From: an uncultured Selenomonadaceae bacterium | GTDB lineage: Bacteria > Bacillota > Negativicutes > Selenomonadales > Selenomonadaceae | Length of the DNA stretch: 18,690 nucleotides | Reading direction: 5' to 3' | Assembly: GCA_905236145.1 (NCBI GenBank) | Contig: CAJOOE010000196.1 | Coordinates: 1-18,690 of the forward strand | Shown: one piece after another, positions 1-6,711 of the stretch | Position numbering within the stretch: position 1 is the first letter of the stretch | Layout of the letters: every line of letters starts with the position of its first letter | Position numbers and translations under genes: made by a program | Notes under the pieces: model-generated | The model's database searches: none | What the model was told of the DNA's origin: nothing | The model's input: only the letters and a program-made list of their open reading frames with translations

Positions 1-743
1 ATCTGCATAAGTTTCTTTTTCGGGTTTCGCATACCGTTTTTCCCGCACATAACAAACCGGTCGTTAAGCGTCAATTTTTTTGTCTTGACGGAAACGACTT
101 TTGAAACGGGTGCGGGAGTTTTCGGAGAAATGCTGACTTTTGTGTCGCCGGAAATTTTTTTTGCGATGCCGGACCTTTTTGCAACGGTCGATTTCTTTTC
201 AATCGTCGCGGAGCCGGTTTTCCTTGTCCGGGCGGGCAATTGAGTTTTCGGAACGGATTTTACCGGAGCGGCAGGTTGAAATTTTTCCGTCTCGGCGGAA
301 ATATCTTTTCCGGCATAATCGTCCAAAATAATAAATTCGTTGCAGGCACTTCTGAAGGAGGCGGAAGTTTTGCCGCTCCCCATGCAGATGACATAAACTC
401 CCCGTTCGCGAAGTCGAACGGCAAGCGGAGTAAAGTCACTGTCGCCGGAAACTATTACAAAAATATCCGCCGGATTTCTGTAAAGAACTTCCATCGCGTC
501 GATTGTCAAAGACATATCGGTCGCATTTTTTCCCGCGACAAAATCCATCTGTTGAACCGCAAGAAGACCGTAATTTAAAATTACTTCGTTCCATTTGTGC
601 AGAGAATTTTTTTCCCAGTTGCCGTAAATACGCCGGATAAAAATTTCCCCGCGTTCCTGCAAAGTATCCATAATTTGTTTTCCGTACTTTGCGGAAATAT
701 TGTCGGCATCGATAAAGAGTGCGATTTTTTTTTCGGTTAACAT
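1..743 (-). CDS. NYN/LabA-like (DUF88) PIN-fold protein, C-terminus beyond the window
   Basis: Reading the minus strand from an ATG at 743 gives 247 codons with no stop before the left edge, so the gene is partial at its 3' end. Residues 7-142 resemble the NYN domain, a PIN-like metal-dependent ribonuclease fold. Acidic residues sit where the family has its metal site: IDADN (11-15), TDMSLTID (75-82, D76) and SGDSD (99-103). After residue 150 the protein becomes a Lys/Pro/Ser/Thr-rich basic linker (about 150-225), which in LabA-like proteins often leads to an OST-HTH/LOTUS or other RNA-binding module; that part is not visible here. A GAGGT ribosome binding site lies 4 bases before the ATG. 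It starts 12 bases after the small upstream gene at 756-1031, so the two are probably co-transcribed. The fold assignment is fairly secure; RNase activity and substrate are inference. Confidence 0.85.
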   Translation of the reverse strand, partial: MLTEKKIALFIDADNISAKYGKQIMDTLQERGEIFIRRIYGNWEKNSLHKWNEVILNYGLLAVQQMDFVAGKNATDMSLTIDAMEVLYRNPADIFVIVSGDSDFTPLAVRLRERGVYVICMGSGKTSASFRSACNEFIILDDYAGKDISAETEKFQPAAPVKSVPKTQLPARTRKTGSATIEKKSTVAKRSGIAKKISGDTKVSISPKTPAPVSKVVSVKTKKLTLNDRFVMCGKNGMRNPKKKLMQ

Positions 744-755
744 TGTGACCTCAAA

Positions 756-1031
756 TCAATAACATTCGGCAACTTTTATCGCACCGAAACGAATCAAATT
801 GCCCGCCTCGACCGGATCGCCGTCAAGGATCAGCCTTTCGACTTCAGCCATATTTCCTTCGTCAATTTGTATGCGTTTTTCATCAAGTTCTCCCTGAATT
901 TTTTTCAAGAGAGTTTTGCGGGAAGTTTTGGTATCTTTGTAAACGGCATGATTGTAGAAAAAATTCATTGATGATTCGTTCTTTGCCTCGTCGCAATTAA
1001 AAAAAACAAAAACATTGGCAGCTTTTGCCAT
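756..1031 (-). CDS. Conserved-looking small protein of unknown function (91 aa)
   Basis: I do not recognise this family. I chose the ATG at 1031 rather than the in-frame upstream codon at 1076 because a GAGGAGGGG ribosome binding site lies 7 bases before it, and the upstream extension (rich in Phe and Leu) would cover that site. The protein starts MAKAANVFVFFNCDEAKNES. The N-terminal 15 residues look like a beta strand followed by a polar stretch, the middle (about 35-60) is Lys-rich and probably helical, and the C-terminal third is acidic and ends in Cys-Tyr. There is no signal peptide or membrane segment. It directly precedes the NYN-domain gene by 12 bases, which suggests a functional pair. 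It could be a partner, regulator or simply a cytosolic housekeeping protein; nothing in the sequence decides this. Confidence 0.7.
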   Translation of the reverse strand: MAKAANVFVFFNCDEAKNESSMNFFYNHAVYKDTKTSRKTLLKKIQGELDEKRIQIDEGNMAEVERLILDGDPVEAGNLIRFGAIKVAECY

Positions 1032-1088
1032 AATGAAACCCCTCCTCAAGGTGTATAAAAAAAATAAAAATTTCAACTCTGCGGAAAA

Positions 1089-1118
1089 ATTATAACACCG
1101 CTTTTTACAAAATGCAAA
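1089..1118 (-). promoter_or_regulatory. Probable promoter of the small gene-NYN pair
   Basis: On the minus strand a perfect TATAAT lies at 1094-1089. A weak -35 candidate, TTTGCA, lies at 1118-1113 with an 18-base spacer. It sits about 60 bases upstream of the ATG at 1031. The -10 match is exact, but the -35 match is only 4 of 6 in AT-rich sequence. Confidence 0.5.
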
Positions 1119-1154
1119 TTTTTCAAGCCGGGAACGAAATTTCCGGAAAAATTC

Positions 1155-1183
1155 TGTGCAATTCCGTCAACTTCCGGTATAAT
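1155..1183 (+). promoter_or_regulatory. Probable promoter of the lipoprotein-decarboxylase pair
   Basis: A perfect TATAAT is at 1178-1183, 37 bases before the lipoprotein ATG. The -35 (TGTGCA at 1155-1160, 17-base spacer) is poor. The -10 is bracketed by an inverted repeat, TTCCGG at 1172-1177 and CCGGAA at 1189-1194, which could be an operator. No stronger alternative is visible in the gap. Confidence 0.45.
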
Positions 1184-1219
1184 TCCCGCCGGAATATTTT
1201 TGGGGAGGAAAATTTTTTG

Positions 1220-1870
1220 ATGAATAAATTGCTCTTAAATCTTGCGTTGCTGATTGCCTTACCGTTGATTTTTGCGGGGTGCGGCAATGAAGACACTCCG
1301 CAGGACGCTTTCAAAGAAATCGGATTGTCGCTTGCCGAACGCGATTCTCAAAAATTTTCGGAGAGAATAAACCTTGACGAATTTTTTGCCGCGACTTACG
1401 ACGAAATCACTCCGGAACTTGCCGCCCGCTGTGACGAATACTCCGCGAAATATCCGGACGATACCTATTTCAAACGCGGCGGAGATTTTTTGAGAAATTA
1501 TAACCAAGTCCACAGAGAGCGGCATTTGGATTTTTTGAAAGGAGTCCGGGACGCTTATTTTATGAAAATCCCGGAGCCGGAAAATCCGGAGGACAATCCT
1601 CAGGCTTACATAGCCTGCGAATTTAAGAAAATTTTTGACGCGATCGGCTCGGAAATAACCGATACAAAAATTGACGGCAATATTGCGACGGTCACGGCGG
1701 GTTTTTCCGGCGACAATTCTCTGCAAGGGCATTTCGTCGGACAAATTGAAGTAAAATTTACTTTTGAAAAAATCGACGGCAAATGGCGGCTTGTCAAAAT
1801 TGCGAATCTGCCGGAAATTTTGCCGCAAATCGTGGACAAGGCTGAACTTGTTTGGGTAACATTTTATTGA
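1220..1870 (+). CDS. Secreted lipoprotein with a C-terminal NTF2-like/DUF-type domain (216 aa)
   Basis: The ATG at 1220 is preceded by a GGGGAGGA ribosome binding site at 1202-1209; starting earlier (1112) would place that site inside the gene. Residues 1-20 are a short Lys then a Leu/Ala/Ile-rich signal peptide ending in FAG-Cys21, a type II (lipoprotein) cleavage box, so the mature protein should be anchored to a membrane by Cys21. The mature part begins with an acidic helical segment and ends in alternating strands with the motif EKIDGKWRLVKI (about 187-198), as in DUF2939/DUF4878/NTF2-like lipoproteins. Family membership is a loose resemblance. It lies 16 bases before the decarboxylase gene and probably shares its transcript. 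No enzymatic residues can be named. Confidence 0.8.
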   Translation: MNKLLLNLALLIALPLIFAGCGNEDTPQDAFKEIGLSLAERDSQKFSERINLDEFFAATYDEITPELAARCDEYSAKYPDDTYFKRGGDFLRNYNQVHRERHLDFLKGVRDAYFMKIPEPENPEDNPQAYIACEFKKIFDAIGSEITDTKIDGNIATVTAGFSGDNSLQGHFVGQIEVKFTFEKIDGKWRLVKIANLPEILPQIVDKAELVWVTFY

Positions 1871-1886
1871 AAGGAGGTTTTAAATT

Positions 1887-3398
1887 TTGAACTCGCCGAT
1901 TTTCGACGCGATGAAAAATTATTCGGCTGACGGAGCGGCGGCTTTTCACACGCCCGGACACAAACAAGGACGCGGTGCTCACGAATTTTTAAAGGAACTT
2001 GTAACGCCGGAAGGGTTGCGGCGGGAAGTTTCGCTTATGGAAGAATTGGACGACCTGCACAACCCGCAAACTTGCATAAAAAAAGCTCAAGAACTCGCCG
2101 CAAAACTTTGGGGAGCTGACGACGCATTTTTTATGGTAAACGGAACGACCGGAGCAATTCATACAATGATTTTTTCCGCACTCTCACCCGGCGATTCGGT
2201 CTTTGTTCCGCGAAACGCTCACCGCTCCGTAATTTCCGGCTTGATCTTGTCCGGAGCCGTTCCGATTTTCCTGCCCGTCGAATTTTCGCCGGAACTGAAA
2301 ATACCGCTCAACTTGACACCGGAAACGGTACGGAGGGCGGTCGAAAAATTTCCGGCGGCGAAGGCTTTAATCTGCGTATCTCCGAATTATTACGGGGTCG
2401 CGGCAGATTTGAAAGAGTTTGCGAAAATTTTGCACTCTGCCGGAATGTTGCTTTTGGTTGACGAGGCACACGGGGCACATTTGAATTTTTCGGGAAAATT
2501 GCCGCCGTCCGCGATAAATTCCGGAGCCGATGCGGCCGCTCAATCCACGCATAAAATTTTGGGTTCTCTGACTCAAACTTCAATGCTGATGATTCGCGAA
2601 AAGAGAATTTCCCGGCAAAAAGTACAAAGGGCGGCAAGTCTTTTGCAGACCACCAGCCCGAATTATTTGTTGCTTGCGTCTTTGGATATTGCACGGCTTC
2701 AGCTTGAGGAAAACGGTGGGGAAAAAATTTCCGCCGCGATTAAATTTGCGGAGAAAATCCGTCGGCGTGTAAACGAAATTGCCGGCTTGAAAACTTTCGA
2801 CGAAGTGAAAAATTTCGGCTTTGACAAGACTAAAATTACCGTTGACGTTACCGGCTTGAATTTGTCCGGGATTGAGGCGGAAAAAATTTTGCGTCACGAT
2901 TTGAAAATTCAATGCGAGCTTTCGGACGCGGCGAATTTGCTTTTTCTGATAACTTACGCCGACGACGATTTCACGACGGAAAAACTTTGCGACGGCTTGA
3001 AAAAACTTTCCGAAATTCGCGGCGATTTTAAATTTGAATTGCCGCCGCCTTTGCCGCAGGAAATTTGTCCGGTCGAAATTTCGCCGCGAAACGCTTTTTT
3101 TGCGGAAACGAAATTTGTCGATTTGAAAAAATCCGTCGGCGAAATTTGTGCGGAAGAAATTACATTTTATCCGCCGGGAATACCGATTTTAAATCCGGGC
3201 GAAAAAATTTCAGCCGCCGCCGTCGAATACATACTCGCCGCAAAAAAATTCGCCGGACACGCGATCGGTGCCGACGATTCAAATTTGAACAGGATAAGAG
3301 TGTCAACGTCTGCTACAAAATTCCCTTCGTCGAAGGGATATCCGGATTTCTCAAATCATGCTCCGTCGCAATTCTCAAAGCATGACCCAACGCCTTGA
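1887..3398 (+). CDS. Orn/Lys/Arg decarboxylase family PLP enzyme (503 aa)
   Basis: This is a fold-type I, PLP-dependent amino acid decarboxylase of the Bacillus SpeA/YaaO type, which makes a polyamine or diamine (agmatine, cadaverine or putrescine) from Arg, Lys or Orn; the substrate cannot be read from the sequence. Diagnostic parts are HTPGHKQG (21-28), NGTTGA (85-90), DEAHGAH (192-198) and the Schiff-base lysine in STHKILGS (K223). The C-terminal decarboxylase domain is present, with FYPPGIPI-LNPGE near 427-440. The start is a TTG at 1887, 9 bases after a strong AAGGAGG; no ATG with a site is nearby. The family normally ends near the IRV at about 470-472. Here the frame runs on for 31 residues, the last 28 of them antisense to hisB, which suggests loss of the original stop codon. 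It is probably co-transcribed with the upstream lipoprotein. Confidence 0.9.
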   Translation: MNSPIFDAMKNYSADGAAAFHTPGHKQGRGAHEFLKELVTPEGLRREVSLMEELDDLHNPQTCIKKAQELAAKLWGADDAFFMVNGTTGAIHTMIFSALSPGDSVFVPRNAHRSVISGLILSGAVPIFLPVEFSPELKIPLNLTPETVRRAVEKFPAAKALICVSPNYYGVAADLKEFAKILHSAGMLLLVDEAHGAHLNFSGKLPPSAINSGADAAAQSTHKILGSLTQTSMLMIREKRISRQKVQRAASLLQTTSPNYLLLASLDIARLQLEENGGEKISAAIKFAEKIRRRVNEIAGLKTFDEVKNFGFDKTKITVDVTGLNLSGIEAEKILRHDLKIQCELSDAANLLFLITYADDDFTTEKLCDGLKKLSEIRGDFKFELPPPLPQEICPVEISPRNAFFAETKFVDLKKSVGEICAEEITFYPPGIPILNPGEKISAAAVEYILAAKKFAGHAIGADDSNLNRIRVSTSATKFPSSKGYPDFSNHAPSQFSKHDPTP

Positions 3399-3897
3399 AA
3401 ATTGCCTCTATCTTGTGATGAGAATTTTTTCCGTACAAAATTTTTGCGTGCAGAGTTATTCCGGCGTTAAAGGCAAACGCCCGCAAAAATTCTTCGACAA
3501 GTTCCGTGTCAAAATTTCCGACAGTCGGAGCGAAATTCCCGCCGTCAAAAACAAGAAACGGTCTGCCGCTTATATCCAGGCTGACAAAGGCAAGCGATTC
3601 GTCCATCGGCAAATAAAAAGTGCCGTAACGATTTATCCCGCGTTTGTCGCCGAGTGCGTTTTTGAAAGCCGTACCCAAAGCTATCCCTATGTCCTCGACG
3701 CTGTGATGACCGTCAACCTCAATGTCACCGTCGCATTTTATTTTCAAATCGAAACGGGCGTGGGCGGCAAACAAATTCATCATGTGATCGAAAAAACCGA
3801 TCCCGGTAAAAATTTCCGTCCTGCCTTCTCCGTCAAGATTTATTTCGACTGAAATTTTTGTTTCCTTCGTTTCGCGTTTCAATTCCGACTTTCTCAT
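3313..3897 (-). CDS. hisB: Imidazoleglycerol-phosphate dehydratase
   Basis: HisB dehydrates imidazole glycerol phosphate to imidazole acetol phosphate, the seventh step of histidine synthesis, in the cytoplasm. At 194 residues it is the usual monofunctional size, with no phosphatase fusion. The two metal-ligand repeats are intact: FFDHM (35-39) with DGHHSVED (62-69), and the second half with NSHHKIEA (158-165). The C-terminus PSTKGIL is the normal family ending, so this gene is complete even though its last 86 bases overlap the convergent decarboxylase gene. The ATG overlaps the stop of hisC by 4 bases (ATGA), so translation is probably coupled. It is the product of the next step's enzyme HisC's partner gene and ends the cydA-purD-ybgC-hisC-hisB run. 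The other his genes are not in this window. Confidence 0.97.
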   Translation of the reverse strand: MRKSELKRETKETKISVEINLDGEGRTEIFTGIGFFDHMMNLFAAHARFDLKIKCDGDIEVDGHHSVEDIGIALGTAFKNALGDKRGINRYGTFYLPMDESLAFVSLDISGRPFLVFDGGNFAPTVGNFDTELVEEFLRAFAFNAGITLHAKILYGKNSHHKIEAIFKALGHALRIATEHDLRNPDIPSTKGIL

Positions 3898-4967
3898 CTC
3901 AATTTCTCCGCAACAAATTTTTTTATCGCCGCAAAAACTTCATCATTTTCCGTCGGAGTGCCTATTGAAATTCTCAGGCAATTTTTCAAGCCGGGAGCGT
4001 CCGGAGAAAAATGCCTTACCCCTATTCCGGAAGATTCGAGTTTTGCGTTGAGTTCTTCCGATTTTTCCGAGCGAATCAAAATAAAATTCGTTTCGGAGGG
4101 AAAGACCTCGATTTTCGGAATATTTTTCAGCAAGTCGAAAATTCTCTTTCTCTCCGCAACGGTCGCCTGTATTCGCGGGACAAATTCATCTCTCATCTGA
4201 TAAACAATGTCCGCCGCCGCCAAACTCAAGACATTCATGTGATAAGGCATAAAAGTTTTTCCGATCATCTTTGCGACTTCCGGAGCGGCGATCATATATC
4301 CGACGCGTGCCGCCGCCATTCCGTAAGCCTTTGAAAAAGTTCGGGCAACTGTTAAATTCGGATATTTTTTCACAAGATTTACCGCAGACTTTCCGTAAAA
4401 TTCGACGTAAGCCTCATCAAGCAAAAAAGCACAGTCGATTCCTGCGGCAATTTTTTCGATCTGCTCGACGGTCAAAGCATTTCCGGTCGGGTTGTTGGGA
4501 TTGCAGACGACAGCCAAATTTGCACCGGAATTTTTTACCGCCGAAATAAATTTGTCCGGGTCAAGATTGAAATTTTCGTCAAGTTCAAAGGGAACGGCAA
4601 CGCCCTCCGCCGCCTTCGCATAAATTTTATACATTGAAAAACTCGGAACGGGAAAGACGATTTTTTTGTCCGGAGAACCGCCGAACGCAAAAAACACTTT
4701 TTCAATAATTTCACTCGACCCGCCGCCTATGACAATTTGCGATTTATCGACGGAAAAATTTCTTGCAATCTGTTCGGCAAGGTCGGAATATTCTTCGTTG
4801 GGATAGCGATTGAAGGCAATTCGCGAAAGTCGTGTAATTACCCGCTCCTCGACAAAGGGCGGCAAATTCAAAGTGCTTTCGTTCGCATTGACTTTAATCC
4901 TGTAATCTCTTTCCGTGCCGTCATAGGAAGGCATTTTGTCCAAGTCTTTCCGATAATTCAAATTCAT
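3894..4967 (-). CDS. hisC: Histidinol-phosphate aminotransferase
   Basis: HisC is a PLP enzyme that transfers an amino group from glutamate to imidazole acetol phosphate, the step after HisB. The 357-residue length is typical. Visible motifs are NANES (27-31), GGGSSEII (81-88), NPNNPTG (156-162), DEAYVEF (184-190), the Schiff-base lysine in FSKAYG (K213), and R221 in RVGY. The ATG at 4967 follows an AAGGAGAG site that overlaps the end of ybgC; the gap to ybgC is 15 bases. Its stop overlaps the start of hisB. A distant paralogue at 16891-17931 is better read as CobD, which leaves this as the histidine enzyme. Some HisC proteins also act on aromatic amino acids, which cannot be excluded. Confidence 0.96.
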   Translation of the reverse strand: MNLNYRKDLDKMPSYDGTERDYRIKVNANESTLNLPPFVEERVITRLSRIAFNRYPNEEYSDLAEQIARNFSVDKSQIVIGGGSSEIIEKVFFAFGGSPDKKIVFPVPSFSMYKIYAKAAEGVAVPFELDENFNLDPDKFISAVKNSGANLAVVCNPNNPTGNALTVEQIEKIAAGIDCAFLLDEAYVEFYGKSAVNLVKKYPNLTVARTFSKAYGMAAARVGYMIAAPEVAKMIGKTFMPYHMNVLSLAAADIVYQMRDEFVPRIQATVAERKRIFDLLKNIPKIEVFPSETNFILIRSEKSEELNAKLESSGIGVRHFSPDAPGLKNCLRISIGTPTENDEVFAAIKKFVAEKLR

Positions 4968-4982
4968 TAAAGCAACTCTCCT

Positions 4983-5399
4983 TCAATTTTTTTCGGCGGA
5001 AACTTTTTCAAGTTTTGAATAATATTTTTCCGGCAGACGGGAAATTTTGCCGGTTTCAGCTTTCGTGAAAACGTTTTGACTGTGACCGGTTACCAAAATT
5101 TTTCCGTCGCTCTTTCTTGAAATTTCATAATCGAACGCCATTTTGACTTTTGTCAACTCGGTCGCGGTCGTCTTTATTTCCAGAACGTCGTCAAAATCGG
5201 AGGAATGAATAAATTTTGCGTTCACTTCGGTCAGCGGGAATAAAATCCCGTCCGACATCAAATCTTTCAAAGTTATTCCGATCGCCCGCAAAAATTCCAC
5301 GCGTCCTATTTCAAACCAACGAATATAATTTGCGTGGTGGACGACCCCCATTTCGTCCGTGTCGTAAAAATGAACCCGTTTTTCAAAAGTGACGGTCAC
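4983..5399 (-). CDS. ybgC: YbgC/FadM-type acyl-CoA thioesterase (4HBT hotdog fold)
   Basis: This is a small hotdog-fold thioesterase that hydrolyses acyl-CoA. The signature DTDEMGVVHHANY spans residues 13-25 (counting from the GTG start), and the second Asp (D15) corresponds to the catalytic Asp of the YbgC family. I chose the GTG at 5399 because it lies 9 bases after GAAGGGAG; the TTG two codons upstream (5405) is only 3 bases from that site but is possible. No ATG is available before the conserved core. In Proteobacteria ybgC belongs with tol-pal; here it sits between purD (18 bases) and hisC (15 bases), with no Tol genes, so a cell-envelope role is not supported. The substrate chain length is unknown. 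Confidence 0.88.
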   Translation of the reverse strand: MTVTFEKRVHFYDTDEMGVVHHANYIRWFEIGRVEFLRAIGITLKDLMSDGILFPLTEVNAKFIHSSDFDDVLEIKTTATELTKVKMAFDYEISRKSDGKILVTGHSQNVFTKAETGKISRLPEKYYSKLEKVSAEKN

Positions 5400-5417
5400 T
5401 TGCAAAAACTCCCTTCG

Positions 5418-6689
5418 TCAATCGCTCAAATATTTCATCGCCTTTGCGGCAATATCTTTTCTGTAGTGAATGTCTTGAAATTTTATGACTTCCATGCACT
5501 TGTAAACGTGTTCGACGGCTTTTTTCAAATCGTCGTCAATAACCGTAATTCCCAAAACTCTGCCGCCGGAAGTTACAAGTTTTCCGTCCTTCTTCGCGGT
5601 GCCGGCGTGGAAAACCAACGCTCCGAGAGATTCAGCTTTTTCTATTCCCTCAATCGGCAAATTTTTTTTGTAAGATTTCGGATAACCGCCGCTCGCCGCA
5701 ATCACGCAGACCGCACTTTTTTTACTCCGGGAAATTTTTTTGTCTGCAAGAGTTCCCCGGACACAGGCAAGCATAATTTCAAGCAAATCGCACTCCAAAA
5801 GCGGCAGGACGACTTGAGTTTCCGGATCTCCGAAACGTGCGTTAAATTCCACGACTTTCGGCTCTCCGTCAACAATCATCAATCCGGCGTAAAGGCAACC
5901 GCGATAAATTATTCCTTCCGAATTTAAAGCGGCGATAACCGGTTTCAAAATTTTTTCTTCGGCAAGTTTCAAAACTTTTTCGCTTGCAACCGGTGCCGGT
6001 GCATAAGCCCCCATGCCGCCGGTATTCAAACCCTTGTCGCCGTCGAAAACTCTTTTGTGATCTTGTGCCGCGACCATCGGGACAACGGTCTTTCCGTCCG
6101 TGAAGGCAAGCAGTGAAACTTCTTCACCGATCATACATTCTTCGACAACGATTTTATTTCCCGCCGCACCGAAATTTTTCATTTCGTCAACCGCCGCAAG
6201 TGCGTCGTCAAGATTTTCGGCAACGATAACGCCTTTTCCCGCCGCGAGTCCGTCGGCTTTTATGACAATCGGAGCGCCTTTTTCGCGAATATATTTTTTC
6301 GCCGCGTCCGGATTGTCGAAAGTTTCAAATTCTGCCGTCGGAATATTGTATTTCTTCATCAGATTTTTTGCGAAAATTTTTGAGCCTTCCAAACGGGCGG
6401 CGGCGGCACTGCAACCGAAAACTTTTATTCCCGCCCGGTCAAGTTCGTCGGCAAGCCCGTTTACCAGCGGAGCCTCAGGCCCTATGACGACAAAATCAAT
6501 TTTTTCATTCCGGGCGAAATTTACGATCGCCGAATTGTCATCTTGCGAAATTCCGGAAACACACTCGGCAAATTTTTCAATTCCCGGATTTCCGGGCAAG
6601 GCATAAAGTTTTTTGAGCAGGGAACTTTGAGAAATTTTAAAAGCTATTGCATTTTCACGCCCGCCGCTGCCGATAATCAAAACATTCAT
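5418..6689 (-). CDS. purD: Phosphoribosylamine-glycine ligase (GAR synthetase)
   Basis: PurD joins glycine to phosphoribosylamine with ATP, the second step of de novo purine synthesis. It has the usual length of 423 residues. The N domain (IGSGGREN, 5-13), the ATP-grasp region with KADGLAAGKGV (143-153), the glycine-rich TGGMGAYAP, and the metal-binding EFNARFGDPETQ are all present. One oddity: the N-terminal motif is GGREHA in most PurD proteins, but residue 13 is Asn here. The ATG follows a GGAGG site. The gene lies 22 bases after cydA and 18 bases before the ybgC start, so it is in the same run, away from other pur genes. Confidence 0.97.
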   Translation of the reverse strand: MNVLIIGSGGRENAIAFKISQSSLLKKLYALPGNPGIEKFAECVSGISQDDNSAIVNFARNEKIDFVVIGPEAPLVNGLADELDRAGIKVFGCSAAAARLEGSKIFAKNLMKKYNIPTAEFETFDNPDAAKKYIREKGAPIVIKADGLAAGKGVIVAENLDDALAAVDEMKNFGAAGNKIVVEECMIGEEVSLLAFTDGKTVVPMVAAQDHKRVFDGDKGLNTGGMGAYAPAPVASEKVLKLAEEKILKPVIAALNSEGIIYRGCLYAGLMIVDGEPKVVEFNARFGDPETQVVLPLLECDLLEIMLACVRGTLADKKISRSKKSAVCVIAASGGYPKSYKKNLPIEGIEKAESLGALVFHAGTAKKDGKLVTSGGRVLGITVIDDDLKKAVEHVYKCMEVIKFQDIHYRKDIAAKAMKYLSD

Positions 6690-6711
6690 AAAAAATTTTT
6701 CCTCCGTTCGT

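Noticed and set aside
1097..1219. Possible small gene or RNA between the divergent left-hand genes
   Set aside because: The stretch has no ribosome binding site of its own and no strong structure besides the promoter repeats; only 188 bases separate the two starts.
1123..1314. Minus-strand open frame across the lipoprotein promoter and signal peptide
   Set aside because: No ribosome binding site, composition mirrors the complementary gene, and it lies over a clear promoter and lipoprotein start.
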